In this document: positions 1 to 8,404 of the stretch, one piece after another
Position numbering within the stretch: the first letter of the stretch is position 1
Layout: every line of letters starts with the position of its first letter
Assembly: GCF_036346875.1 (NCBI RefSeq)
Contig: NZ_CP107852.1
Location: 5,208,001-5,272,000 of the forward strand
DNA from: Nocardia sp. NBC_00508
GTDB taxonomy: Bacteria; Actinomycetota; Actinomycetes; Mycobacteriales; Mycobacteriaceae
Length of the DNA: 64,000 bases
Direction of reading: 5' to 3'
Notes under the pieces: generated by a model
Database searches by the model: none
Told to the model about the DNA's origin: nothing
What the model saw: the letters and a program-made list of their open reading frames with translations, nothing else
Translations under genes and position numbers: made by a program

Positions 1-1
1 C

Positions 2-100
2 GATGTCGAGCACCGCCGCGAGTACCGCCGGAAATCGGGCGCCGACCGCACCCCGCACATGACACGATGGGTGGCGGCCGATGCAAATACCGACTGGTGA
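2..100 (+). CDS. C-terminal end of an unidentified gene (partial)
   Basis: An open frame runs in from the left edge and stops with TGA at 98-100, 10 bases before the start of the SDR gene. The visible 32 residues are basic and hydrophilic, ending in ...DANTDW. Close spacing to the SDR suggests the two are co-transcribed. Too little is present to name a family, and the frame could be open by chance. Confidence 0.4.
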   Translation, partial: DVEHRREYRRKSGADRTPHMTRWVAADANTDW

Positions 101-110
101 GGGGGCCGAC

Positions 111-941
111 ATGGGGAATCTCGACGGCAGGGTGGCGGTGATCACCGGCGGCGCCCGTGGGCAGGGCCGCGCACACGCGCTGGCACTCGCCGGCGCGGGC
201 GCAGACATCGTGGTGTGCGATATCGCCGCATCGCTACCCGGTCTTCCCTACCCGCTGAGCACCCCCGACGATCTGGCCGAGACCGCCGAGCTGGTCGAGC
301 GGACCGGCCGCCGCTGCATCACCGTGCGGGCCGACGTGCGCAGCCTCGAGCAGATGTGCTCGGTGGCCGAGCGCGCGATCGAGGAGTTCGACCGCATCGA
401 CATCCTGATCGCCAACGCGGGCATCGCGTCCAACTCGCCCATCGCCGAGATGGACGAGCAGATGTGGCAGGACATGATCGACACCAACCTGACCGGCGTC
501 TTCCACAGCTTCCGTGCGGTGGTCCCGCACATGATCGAGCGCCGCTGGGGCCGCGTCGTCGCCACCTCGTCCATCGTGGCCAAGATGGGCGTGCGCAACG
601 CCGGGCACTACGCGGCGACCAAGTGGGGCGTACTCGGCTTGGTGAAATCGCTGTCGCTGGAGGTGGCGGAGTACGGCATCACGGTGAACGCGCTGCTGCC
701 CTCCGGCGTGGACACCGCCATGATCCAGAATCCCGCCACCTGGCGCCTCATGGTGCCGGACAAGGAGGACCCCACCAAGGAGGACTGGATGGCCATCATC
801 GAATCCGGCCCGCCGAACGCCGATCTGATCCAGCCCACCGAGGTGGCCGAGGCCGTGCTGCTGCTGGTTTCCGAGCACGGCCGCCACTTCAACGGTGAAG
901 CGGTGACGATTTCGTGCGGGGGTAGCGCGAGTACGTCCTGA
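111..941 (+). CDS. Mycofactocin-coupled SDR family oxidoreductase
   Basis: A 276-residue classical short-chain dehydrogenase, probably cytoplasmic, oxidising an alcohol with a tightly held NAD. The Rossmann motif TGGARGQG lies at 12-19, NAG at 102-104, and the catalytic Ser154-Tyr167-Lys171 set is intact. The long insertion after the second strand (about 39-70, rich in Pro and Asp/Glu) together with the GARGQGRAHA segment is typical of the mycofactocin-dependent SDR subfamily, in which the cofactor is re-oxidised by mycofactocin rather than exchanged. The start at 111 follows a GAGGGGG ribosome site; an in-frame ATG at 81 has none. The substrate is unknown. It points away from the catabolic operon at 3-11 kb, and a functional link to it is only a guess. 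Confidence 0.9.
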   Translation: MGNLDGRVAVITGGARGQGRAHALALAGAGADIVVCDIAASLPGLPYPLSTPDDLAETAELVERTGRRCITVRADVRSLEQMCSVAERAIEEFDRIDILIANAGIASNSPIAEMDEQMWQDMIDTNLTGVFHSFRAVVPHMIERRWGRVVATSSIVAKMGVRNAGHYAATKWGVLGLVKSLSLEVAEYGITVNALLPSGVDTAMIQNPATWRLMVPDKEDPTKEDWMAIIESGPPNADLIQPTEVAEAVLLLVSEHGRHFNGEAVTISCGGSASTS

Positions 942-1077
942 CCTTTCGCCGCACGCCTGTGTCCGGTCGAAATGGGCAGGCGGCGAGCGGGGTTCATCCG
1001 AGGGTGTCCTGTACGGCCCCGTCGCGCAGTGCTTCACACGGTCTGTGCAGTGCCAGCGTCCAGCCAGGAGTCAGCGC

Positions 1078-1320
1078 ATGTCTCGTCACACCGAACGGAC
1101 TGACCCGCTTCGGTTTTCAGTGTGCCGACCGTGCCGCGACGTGACGATGCTGATGGTGATCGGCGAGGTCGACCTCGCCACCGCGCCCCGGCTTCGCGCC
1201 GAGCTGACGCGCGGGTCCCTGTGCCACACAACGACCCTCGTGCTCGAACTGTCGCCGGTCACGTTTCTCGCGGCGAGGCAGTTGTGGAGGGGCCGCCAGC
1301 GGATATCCGTCTTTAGCTCA
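1078..1320 (+). pseudogene. Decayed STAS-domain (anti-sigma factor antagonist-like) gene
   Basis: From ATG 1078 the frame encodes the front half of a STAS fold: VIGEVDLATAPRLRAEL followed by LVLELSPVTFL. The expected phosphorylatable D-S-x-G turn never appears. After about 1275 the reading frame loses any STAS character. The next frame continues with a plausible AVVEGPPADIRL and stops at 1318. I read this as a frameshifted or truncated relic. A frame staying open to 2112 is only the complement of the repeat-rich gene opposite. Confidence 0.45.
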
Positions 1321-1333
1321 CGGCCGGGGTTCT

Positions 1334-1460
1334 GCGAAGGTCGAAACAGCCGCAGAACCGACGCGGTCAGGCCCTGGGAGGCCGTCCTCGGCGGGATTCG
1401 GTTGAAGCTCGCACAGGGCTGTGCGAAGTCCGAAGCGGCCGCTGAACCGGCGCGGTCGGA
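1334..1460 (+). repeat. Imperfect direct repeat, about 38 bp, two copies
   Basis: Copy one covers 1334-1371 and copy two 1423-1460, sharing GCGAAG, CGAA, GCCGC, GAACCG and CGCGGTC blocks in the same order. They lie just after the decayed STAS gene and before the end of the DoxX-like gene. This looks like an old local duplication in non-coding DNA; no function is evident. Confidence 0.45.
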
Positions 1461-1521
1461 GGGAGCCCGACTGACGTCCGCGCCGGGCGGGGCGTCGGCA
1501 ACACGGGCCGACTACGTCCTG

Positions 1522-2586
1522 TCAGTGGCGTTGTGCCTCGAGCTTCTCGCGGGCGGCGTGTGCGGCTCGTGCGCCACGCTCTCGTGCCAGATGGGCCGTG
1601 TGCGCCCCGCGTTCCCGCGCTTCGCCCGCGATCTCGGGTCCGCGGTGCTTGGCGACCTCGGCCAGCTCGGCGCCACGTTCCTTGGCGATTTCGGCCCACT
1701 CCGCGCTGCGCTGCTTGGCCAGATCCGCGAAGTGACCCCCGCGCTCTTTGGCGATTTCGGCCCAGTCGGCGCCGTGCTCCTTCGCGATTTCGGCCCAGTC
1801 CGCGCCGTGTTCCCTCGCGATTTCGGCCCAGTCGGCGCCCTGTTCCCTCGCGATTTCGGCCCAGTCGGTGCCGCGTTCTCTGGCGATTTCGGCCCACTCG
1901 GCGCCGTGCACCTTCGCGGCCCCGGCCAGATCGCTGCCGCGTTCCTTCGCCACCTCCGCCCAGTCCGGCCCGTGCCGTTGTGCCGTCTCGGCCAGCTCCG
2001 CGCCTTTGCTCGCGGCGACGGCCCCGAGCGCCCGTGCTCGCTCCGCCGCCTCATGCGCCTGCCTGCGCAGTGCGGCTCCGGTAACGCCGTTCGTGGTCGC
2101 CCCGAACGGTAGCGCCGCCGATACCGTGGCGGCTGCGTCACGTGCGGCCCGGCGTCCGCGCCAGCCCAGGGACGGCTTGCCCTCGGTGTCGGCGGCGGCG
2201 ATCATCAGGCCGCCGAGCAGCCCGAGGTCCTTCAGGAACGCGGTGCGCTTCGCTGACTTCCGCGCGGGGTCCTGCTCGTTCCAGAAATCTTGCTCGGTGA
2301 TGGTCGCGGGCACGACGGTCGCGGCGAGCACCAGGGCGGCCAGGCGCGGCGCCTTCCCGAGCGCCAGCAACACGCCGCCGCCCACCTGGGCGAACGCGTT
2401 GATCTGCACCACGGTCGCCGGATCAGAGGGCAACTTTCCGGCAATCTCGTCGGGAAGCTGCCGCTGTCCCCGCTCTACCAGTTCGGTCGCGGCCTTGACC
2501 CGCTCGTCCGGGCGCCGCAGCGTATCGACTCCATCGATGACGAACGCAGTGGCCAGTAGCGGCCGGGCGAGTCGGCGCAACAACAT
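1522..2586 (-). CDS. DoxX-like membrane protein with a C-terminal hendecad repeat domain
   Basis: A 354-residue protein in two parts. Residues 1-135 form a DoxX-type hydrophobic domain: RPLLATAFVIDGVD, a GGGVLLALGKAPRLAALVLA segment, and ITEQDFWNEQDP, typical of mycobacterial/nocardial DoxX proteins that sit in the membrane and are linked to thiol/redox processes. Residues 195-348 are fourteen back-to-back 11-residue repeats with consensus G-x-[DE]-W-A-E-I-A-[KR]-E-[RH], which should form a long amphipathic helix. A GAGAGAAGGGG ribosome site precedes ATG 2586; an earlier in-frame start at 2649 has none. DoxX proteins are usually 140-180 residues, so the repeat tail is an addition. Its role is unknown; membrane-surface contact, coiled-coil assembly or LEA-like protection are possibilities. 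Confidence 0.8.
   Translation of the reverse strand: MLLRRLARPLLATAFVIDGVDTLRRPDERVKAATELVERGQRQLPDEIAGKLPSDPATVVQINAFAQVGGGVLLALGKAPRLAALVLAATVVPATITEQDFWNEQDPARKSAKRTAFLKDLGLLGGLMIAAADTEGKPSLGWRGRRAARDAAATVSAALPFGATTNGVTGAALRRQAHEAAERARALGAVAASKGAELAETAQRHGPDWAEVAKERGSDLAGAAKVHGAEWAEIARERGTDWAEIAREQGADWAEIAREHGADWAEIAKEHGADWAEIAKERGGHFADLAKQRSAEWAEIAKERGAELAEVAKHRGPEIAGEARERGAHTAHLARERGARAAHAAREKLEAQRH
1543..2004 (-). repeat. 33-bp tandem repeat array (14 units) within the DoxX-like gene
   Basis: Fourteen in-frame 33-bp units encode the hendecads. On the plus strand the recurring core is GGCGATTTCGGCCCA. The central five units are nearly identical, which suggests recent expansion by slippage or unequal recombination; the outer units are diverged. 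Copy number probably varies between strains. Confidence 0.85.
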
Positions 2587-2786
2587 GACAAAACCCCTTC
2601 TCTCGATGCCGTTACCGACCGGATTCCCGCAAGTCGCGTGGCCAAACACGCCCGGAGGCCACTCTGTGAACGCCGCCTCACCTGGCTAACGGCAAATCCA
2701 TGGCGGCCGATTACCGAGAAGGATGCCGTGGTTCCACCCGGGCCCGTTCTCCTAACCCCACCCTGCTCTGCCGGAAGGTATCCGCT

Positions 2787-2957
2787 GTGCGAACAGATAC
2801 CTCTACAACGACTTTCGAAGCCATCGTCGCCGCGCTACCCGCCGCGCCGGTGTGCACGTTCCGCTTCGACGGTGTGCCGTGCCGTCATCGCGCGGAATGG
2901 TTGATCCGTAAACGATCCTGCTGTCACCGAGTTGTGCCCGACCGCTTTCCGCTCTGA
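2787..2957 (+). CDS. Small cysteine-containing protein, possible zinc binder
   Basis: A 56-residue frame from GTG 2787, preceded by GGAAGG at about 8 bases spacing. It contains APVCTFRFDGVPCRHRAEW and RKRSCCHR, spacing that suggests a small Cys/His metal site. Short actinobacterial proteins of this layout exist, but the family has no function I can name. It ends 8 bases before the convergent hydrolase gene. A longer frame from 2700 is possible but less typical. Confidence 0.5.
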   Translation: MRTDTSTTTFEAIVAALPAAPVCTFRFDGVPCRHRAEWLIRKRSCCHRVVPDRFPL

Positions 2958-2964
2958 GCGCGGC

Positions 2965-3819
2965 TCAGCCGTTCGTTTGTGCGCGGACGGCTGCCGTGCC
3001 GGTCGCCGCGAGGAAGCCGCTGATGATCTCGGTGACCCGATCCGGGTCCTCCACCATGGGAAGGTGACCGCAGTCGGGTAGCTCCACCGCGGTATGCGGC
3101 CGCAGCGCACGATCGAGTCGCTTGCCCGCCTCGGCGGAGAGGATGCGATTGCGCCGACCCCAGATCGTGCAGATCGGCGGGAAGCCCGGGGGCGGATCGA
3201 ACGTGTCCAACGCGCGGTAGGCCGGGAAATCCTGGACCAGGCCGTGCAGGGCGGTCAGCCTGCCCCGATCGGACCAGTGCGCCCGCACTCGCGGCTCGTA
3301 TTGTTGTTTCCGCCCGCGGCCACGCGGGCCCAGCTGATTCGCGACGATCAGCGAGACCACCCAGCCGGGCAGGCTGAGCCGGCCGGCCACCGGTGCCAGC
3401 GGCAGCCGCGCGTCGGCCCAGGCCAGTCCCGCCGACTGCCCCGAACTCACGGTGTCCCAGGTGAGCGGATTGATCAGGACGAGGGCGCGCACCCCGGCCG
3501 GATGCTGCATGGTGTAGCGCAGCGAGGTGGCGCTGCCGAGGCAATTGCCGATCAACACCACGTCGGTGAGCCGGTGAGCGCTGAGGAACGCCGCGAGCAT
3601 GTCCACATAGTCGGTGAGCCGGTAGCCCGCCGCGGGCTGCTCGGATCGCCCGTATCCGGGAAGATCGAGCGCGAAGACCTCGTGCTCGTGCCGCAGCGCC
3701 GCGACCTGGTCGTCCCAGATGCGGCGTTGCGCACCTGCATTGTGCAGGAACACGACCGGAGACCCGCTACCCCCGCGATCGAAGACCACGGCCCTGCCTC
3801 GATGCTCGAACACGTCCAC
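2965..3819 (-). CDS. Alpha/beta hydrolase with Cys at the nucleophile position
   Basis: A 284-residue alpha/beta-hydrolase fold protein, the last gene of the minus-strand catabolic cluster. The oxyanion region is FLHNAG (25-29). The nucleophile elbow reads GNCLGS, with Cys93 where most members have Ser. The late histidine is His252 in DCGHLPMVED. The usual acid in the W-G-x-x-D-x-x segment is Asn224 (WGRRNRIL). A Cys-Asn-His set is unusual: dienelactone hydrolases use Cys but keep Asp. It may be a thiol hydrolase, an acyltransferase or a non-catalytic homologue. Start is GTG 3819 after CAGGGAGTCAGT. The 90-base gap from the amidohydrolase upstream still allows one transcript. Confidence 0.8.
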   Translation of the reverse strand: MDVFEHRGRAVVFDRGGSGSPVVFLHNAGAQRRIWDDQVAALRHEHEVFALDLPGYGRSEQPAAGYRLTDYVDMLAAFLSAHRLTDVVLIGNCLGSATSLRYTMQHPAGVRALVLINPLTWDTVSSGQSAGLAWADARLPLAPVAGRLSLPGWVVSLIVANQLGPRGRGRKQQYEPRVRAHWSDRGRLTALHGLVQDFPAYRALDTFDPPPGFPPICTIWGRRNRILSAEAGKRLDRALRPHTAVELPDCGHLPMVEDPDRVTEIISGFLAATGTAAVRAQTNG

Positions 3820-3909
3820 ACTGACTCCCTGCGAGCTGCCCGGCGAACGAATCGCCGGGATATCTCGCGATTTTACGTGGCCGAGTCCGACCGAGCAGGT
3901 GCTTCGGGG

Positions 3910-5661
3910 CTACCGGCCGATGGTCGTCGCGCGCAGGAAGCGGCCGGTCCGGCGCGTGCCGAGCACGGGATCCGGTGTGCCGTCGGCGAATACCCGCACG
4001 CCGCCGACGAACACCGCGGTGACCGTCTCGTCGTTGCGGTTCACCATGCGCGACAGGTTGTCGAACGGGACGATCGGCGATTCGGCATAGGCGTCCAGCG
4101 AATCGTCCAGGCGGTCCGGATCCAGCACGACGACATCGGCCCGGTCACCCACCCGCAGGTGCCCGGCCTCCAGGCCGTACCAGTCGGCGAGTTCACCGGT
4201 GAGCCGGTGCACCGCCCGCTCCACCGACAGAAACGGCCGACCAGCGTCGGCCGCATCGCGCACTCGGCGCAGGAAGCGGAGCCCGAAGTTGTAGAAGGCC
4301 ATGTTGCGCAGATGCGCCCCCGCGTCGGAGAATCCCACCTGCACACCGGGATCGGCGGCGAGCCGATCGAGCACGTCCGGTCGATGGTTGGAAATCGTTG
4401 TGCGCCAACGAACCTTGCTGCCGTGCTGGACCACGAGGTCGAGGAACGCGTCCACCGGATGCACGCCACCGCGGTCCAGGCCGACCTGGCCGAAGGTCTT
4501 GCCGACCACCGCCGCGTCGGGGCATTCGACGATGTGCGCGTCGAAGAAATCGCGGTGCCACACCCGGGGGCGGAATTTCTTGTCGTAGTCCGCGCGGAAG
4601 CGGCGGCGGTACTGTTCGTCGCGCAGCAGTTCCCGTCGGTTGTCCACCTGATCGGCCAGGTGCAGTGCCTCGGCGCCGGAACCGAACTCCTCGAACACCA
4701 CCAGGTCGATGCCATCGGCATAGACCTCGAACGGCACCGGAAGGTGCTGCCAGCGGAAGTTGCCGCCCAGCGCGCCGATCACCCGCGCGATCAGCGGAAA
4801 TACGTGCACCACCGCGGGAATCGCCTTGATGTCGGCGGCCGCGAGCAGGCTGACCTTCAGCGGGCGGCGGAACAGGCCGAGGCTGCTCGCGGCCATGGTG
4901 ACCATGCTCTGCGGCCGTGCCGCGTCGGGCCCACCCTGCAGCACCCGTCCGCACCGGCGCAGAATCGCGTTGAGCCGGTGTCGCTCCCGGGTGGTCGCGT
5001 AGGTGGACGGCAGGGTGCGCGATCGGCACACCTCTCCGTCGAGTTTGTCGAACATCAGCTGCTGGGAGGACATGCCGACGAACCCGGCCTCCAGCGCCTC
5101 GGTGAGCTTCGCCGCCATCCCGGCCAGTTCGCCGGCAGTGAGCCGGACGTCCTTGCGGGTGGCACGCTCCAAGCCGAGCTGCGCGGCGCGGATATCCGAA
5201 TGCCCGATGAACGCGGCGATGTTCGGGCCGAGTGGCAGCTGTTCCAGCGCGGCCACGTACTCGTGCGCCGAACGCCAGGTCTTGTGCGCACCGACCGCGG
5301 CGAGCACGTGCTTGCGCGGAATCGCCTCGACGCGCCCGAACAGATCACCCGCGTCGGCGGCGCCGACGTGGATGGTCGACAGCGAACATGAGCCCAGCAG
5401 CACCGTGGTGACGCCGTGCCGAACCGATTCGGTCAGCGCCGGATGTTGCAGCACCTCGACGTCGTAGTGGGTGTGGATATCGATCATGCCGGGGATCACC
5501 CACTTTCCGGTGGCGTCGACGATGGTCGGACAGTCCGGATCGTCGAGTGGGTCGGCCGAGACGGTCGCGATCCGGCCGTCGTGGATCCCGAGGTGCCGGA
5601 TAGCCGAGGGCGCGCCCGTGCTGTCGAACCAGCGTCCGTTCGCGATGATGGTGTCGTACAT
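3910..5661 (-). CDS. Amidohydrolase family protein, N-acyl-D-amino-acid deacylase type
   Basis: A 583-residue metal-dependent amidohydrolase with an N-terminal composite-beta segment and a TIM barrel. Metal ligands His63 and His65 lie in MIDIHTHYD, and Cys92 (LLGSCSLS) matches the cysteine that helps bind zinc in D-aminoacylases. GHSDIR near 150 and FSDAGAHLRN near 445 are further barrel-end motifs, the latter holding the late Asp. The C-terminal LRVGDRADVVVLDPDRL and VFVGGVRVF return to the small beta domain. It probably cleaves an amide, lactam or cyclic imide in the cytoplasm. It starts 7 bases after the acyl-CoA synthetase stop, so the two are surely co-transcribed. The substrate cannot be read from sequence. 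Confidence 0.85.
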   Translation of the reverse strand: MYDTIIANGRWFDSTGAPSAIRHLGIHDGRIATVSADPLDDPDCPTIVDATGKWVIPGMIDIHTHYDVEVLQHPALTESVRHGVTTVLLGSCSLSTIHVGAADAGDLFGRVEAIPRKHVLAAVGAHKTWRSAHEYVAALEQLPLGPNIAAFIGHSDIRAAQLGLERATRKDVRLTAGELAGMAAKLTEALEAGFVGMSSQQLMFDKLDGEVCRSRTLPSTYATTRERHRLNAILRRCGRVLQGGPDAARPQSMVTMAASSLGLFRRPLKVSLLAAADIKAIPAVVHVFPLIARVIGALGGNFRWQHLPVPFEVYADGIDLVVFEEFGSGAEALHLADQVDNRRELLRDEQYRRRFRADYDKKFRPRVWHRDFFDAHIVECPDAAVVGKTFGQVGLDRGGVHPVDAFLDLVVQHGSKVRWRTTISNHRPDVLDRLAADPGVQVGFSDAGAHLRNMAFYNFGLRFLRRVRDAADAGRPFLSVERAVHRLTGELADWYGLEAGHLRVGDRADVVVLDPDRLDDSLDAYAESPIVPFDNLSRMVNRNDETVTAVFVGGVRVFADGTPDPVLGTRRTGRFLRATTIGR

Positions 5662-5667
5662 GGGTGT

Positions 5668-7317
5668 TCACACCTCCAGGCCGGTACGTACGACCTTGCC
5701 GGTCGCGTTGCGCGGGAGTGCGGTGGTGGTGAGCCGCCAGCGTGCGGGCACCTTGTAGTAGGCGAGCCGTTCGGCGGTGAACGCGCGCAGCTCGTCTTCG
5801 GTTGTCGCCGTCGCGCTCTCGACCACGACCAGGGCGGCGACCTGCTGCCCGAGGTCGGCATCCGGCACGCCGACGACGGCGCATTCGCGCACCGCGGGGT
5901 GCTCCTCGAGGCACTGCTCGATCTCGGTGGGATAGACGTTCTCCCCGCCACGCAGGATGAGATCCGAGCGGCGTCCGGACAAGCGCAGTCTGCCGTCCTC
6001 CAGGACGCCGATGTCGCCGGTGCGCAGCCACCGGTCCGCGGTGATCGCCGCGGCCGTCGCCGCCTCGTCCTGCCAGTAACCGAGCATCACGTATGGGCTG
6101 CGCAGGTAGATCTCGCCTTCGGTGCCGTCGGGCACGAGGTTCCCGGAGTTGTCCCGGATCTCCAGCGTGACGCCGAGAACCGGGCGGCCCACGGTGTCCG
6201 GGAACGCGGCGAGCTCTGCCGAGCCGGCCAGCGTCGCCGCGGTGCTGCATTCGGTGAGCCCGTAGCTGGTCACCAGGGCGTTGCGCGCGACAGGCAGCTG
6301 ATCGCGCAGTCCCTGTTGCAGCGCGGCCGAGGACGGCGCCGAGTTCAGCGAGAACGCCGCCAGCGAGGACAGGTCGTAGGCGGACAGGTCGAGCTCGAGC
6401 ATCCTGGTGGCCATGGTCGGCATGGCGCCCCAGTTGGTGATTCGTTCGGCCTCGATCAGTCGCAGCACCCGGTCGGCGTCGAACGACCCTTGATGGATGA
6501 CGGCGGCATCCCCGGTGACCAGCCGGGGCACTATCAAGTTGTGCAGGCTGGCGATGTGGAACAGCGGCGAGGTGAGTAAGTAGCGCCGTCCGGTGGGCAG
6601 CTCCGTGGCTCCGGTGAACGCGGCGGCGAGCGCGTCGTTGAAGACGTGATAGTCGATGACCGCCACCAGGTTTCGATGCGAGTGCACCGCGCCCTTCGGC
6701 CGTCCGCTGGTGCCGCTGGTGTAGAGGATCACCGCGGGGTCGTCCTCGTCGATTTCGATGTGTGGCAGTGTGTCGGTCCGGAAGTCGGCAAGGAGCGCGG
6801 GGACATCGTGCTCCATGGTGAGCACCGGGACCCGGAGGTCCAGTTCCGCCACCAGTGCCGCGCGCTTCGCGTCGACGACGAGCACGGTGGGGCTGGTGTG
6901 CTGCACGCCGTAGGCGACCTCGCGGGGCGCCCACCACGCGTTGTAGCCCACCGCGATGGCGCCGAGCGCTTGCGCGGCCCAGAACGTGACCACCCATTCG
7001 GGCGTGTTCGCCGCGAGAATGCCGACGCGGTCGCCCTTGCCGACGCCGAATCGGTCACGCAGAGCCGTGGCCAGCGCCGCGACGGCGGCGGCGTGCTCGG
7101 TGAAGGACATTGTGCGGTCGGCGGTGACCAGGTAGTCCCGGTCGCCGTAGGCGACCGAGGCGGCGAGCACTTCGCGCAGCGAGGATCGGCGGTGGCGCAC
7201 GACCGGCATGGGTGCGCCGAGCACGTCCTGCACCACCATCTCGAACCGGCCGCCGGGTCCGATGAGCTGGGCTGCCGCCTGCGCCGCGATTGCCTGCGGG
7301 TCGAATGGCTTTGTCAT
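5668..7317 (-). CDS. AMP-forming acyl-CoA synthetase (FadD type)
   Basis: A 549-residue ANL-superfamily enzyme that activates a carboxylic acid as the acyl-adenylate and then the CoA thioester. The P-loop VILYTSGTSGRPKGAVHSH lies near 170-190, YGLTECS near 315, RTGDIG near 410, GGENVYPTEIE near 435 and the catalytic lysine of PRNATGKVVRTG near the C-terminus. Start is ATG 7317. Its place between the alcohol dehydrogenase and the amidohydrolase suggests it activates the acid made by the upstream monooxygenase/esterase/dehydrogenase steps, as FadD13 does in the mymA operon of M. tuberculosis. That parallel is inference. Confidence 0.9.
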   Translation of the reverse strand: MTKPFDPQAIAAQAAAQLIGPGGRFEMVVQDVLGAPMPVVRHRRSSLREVLAASVAYGDRDYLVTADRTMSFTEHAAAVAALATALRDRFGVGKGDRVGILAANTPEWVVTFWAAQALGAIAVGYNAWWAPREVAYGVQHTSPTVLVVDAKRAALVAELDLRVPVLTMEHDVPALLADFRTDTLPHIEIDEDDPAVILYTSGTSGRPKGAVHSHRNLVAVIDYHVFNDALAAAFTGATELPTGRRYLLTSPLFHIASLHNLIVPRLVTGDAAVIHQGSFDADRVLRLIEAERITNWGAMPTMATRMLELDLSAYDLSSLAAFSLNSAPSSAALQQGLRDQLPVARNALVTSYGLTECSTAATLAGSAELAAFPDTVGRPVLGVTLEIRDNSGNLVPDGTEGEIYLRSPYVMLGYWQDEAATAAAITADRWLRTGDIGVLEDGRLRLSGRRSDLILRGGENVYPTEIEQCLEEHPAVRECAVVGVPDADLGQQVAALVVVESATATTEDELRAFTAERLAYYKVPARWRLTTTALPRNATGKVVRTGLEV

Positions 7318-7354
7318 ATCGGGTACTTCCTCGTCACTGCACAGGATTGGTTCG

Positions 7355-8404
7355 TCACGGCTCGGGGACCAGGACCGCTCGGCCGGTGACCAGGCCCCGC
7401 TCCAGCCGGTCGAGGGCGTCGCGGCCCTCGGCAAGGGCGTAGCGCTCCACCTCGACCCATAGCCTGCCCGAGGTGGCCAATGCCACGGCGTCGATCAAGT
7501 CGGATTTGGTGCCGCCATAGGACTTTCGGATCGAGGCACCCCACGGCCAGCCCGGCCCGCCTGCCGGTGCCGCCGTGATTTCCGGAGCGCCGCCGCCCAG
7601 GCCGATCATCCGGTAGGCCCCGTTGGGCGCCACCGACTCCACCGCGAGCCGCGCGGTCACGTCCACGCCGACGAAGTCGAACACCGCGTCCGCGCCCCGG
7701 CCTTCGGTGCGGTCGAGGATCTCGCGCGCGGTGTCGGCGCCCGCCGTGAGTCCCTCGGCCGCACCGCACCGCGCGGCGAGTTCGAGCTTGTCGGCGCTCA
7801 CGTCCACGGCCAGTACCCGGGCCGCCGTAGTCGCGGTGAGGATCTGCACCGCGACGTGACCGAGCCCGCCGATCCCGATGACCACTGCCACCGACCCCGG
7901 GCCGAGCTGCTCGCGAGCGCCGCGGATGGCGTGATAACTCGACAGGGCGGCGTCGGCCAGCGGCGCGGCCTGGAGGAAATCCAGGTCGCCGATCGGGACG
8001 AACGAACTCGCGGGCACGCGGATGTACTCCGCCATGTCGCCGTCCGGGCCGAGCCCGGGGCAGGGTGGCATGGCGGTGCGGCCCGCGGCACGGCAGACGT
8101 TCTCGTTGCCGCCGACGCACTCCCGGCACACCCCGCACGACCAGCACAGATACACCACGCCGCGCTCGCAGGGGCGGCGGCCGTCGACCGCGCCGCCGAT
8201 CGCCTCGACGGTGCCCGCGATCTCGTGACCCAGAGTCAGCGGCTGCTCGCGCATCCGGAACGGGATGTCCAGCACGTGCAGATCCGAATGGCAGATGCCC
8301 GCCGCGCCCACGCGCAGTAGCAGATCGGCCGGACCGATCTCCGGGATCGGTACCTCACGCAGTTCCAGCACGCCCGGCTCGGTGAGCTGTAGTGCCCGCA
8401 TCAT
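7355..8404 (-). CDS. Zinc-dependent alcohol dehydrogenase (MDR family, AdhD-like)
   Basis: A 349-residue medium-chain dehydrogenase. Catalytic zinc ligands are in GICHSDLH and GHEIAG; the structural zinc site is the four-cysteine run CWSCGVCRECVGGNENVC. The NAD-binding loop is GIGGLGHVAVQ, with an acidic residue (AVDVS) favouring NAD over NADP. ATG 8404 overlaps the hydrolase stop as ATGA, so translation is coupled. It probably interconverts an alcohol and an aldehyde or ketone before or after the flavin monooxygenase step. Confidence 0.92.
   Translation of the reverse strand: MMRALQLTEPGVLELREVPIPEIGPADLLLRVGAAGICHSDLHVLDIPFRMREQPLTLGHEIAGTVEAIGGAVDGRRPCERGVVYLCWSCGVCRECVGGNENVCRAAGRTAMPPCPGLGPDGDMAEYIRVPASSFVPIGDLDFLQAAPLADAALSSYHAIRGAREQLGPGSVAVVIGIGGLGHVAVQILTATTAARVLAVDVSADKLELAARCGAAEGLTAGADTAREILDRTEGRGADAVFDFVGVDVTARLAVESVAPNGAYRMIGLGGGAPEITAAPAGGPGWPWGASIRKSYGGTKSDLIDAVALATSGRLWVEVERYALAEGRDALDRLERGLVTGRAVLVPEP

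Noticed and set aside
3094..5391. A 765-residue open frame on the plus strand
   Set aside because: It lies opposite the hydrolase and amidohydrolase genes, is rich in His/Arg/Gly/Val as expected of a complement of high-GC codons, and shows no motif.
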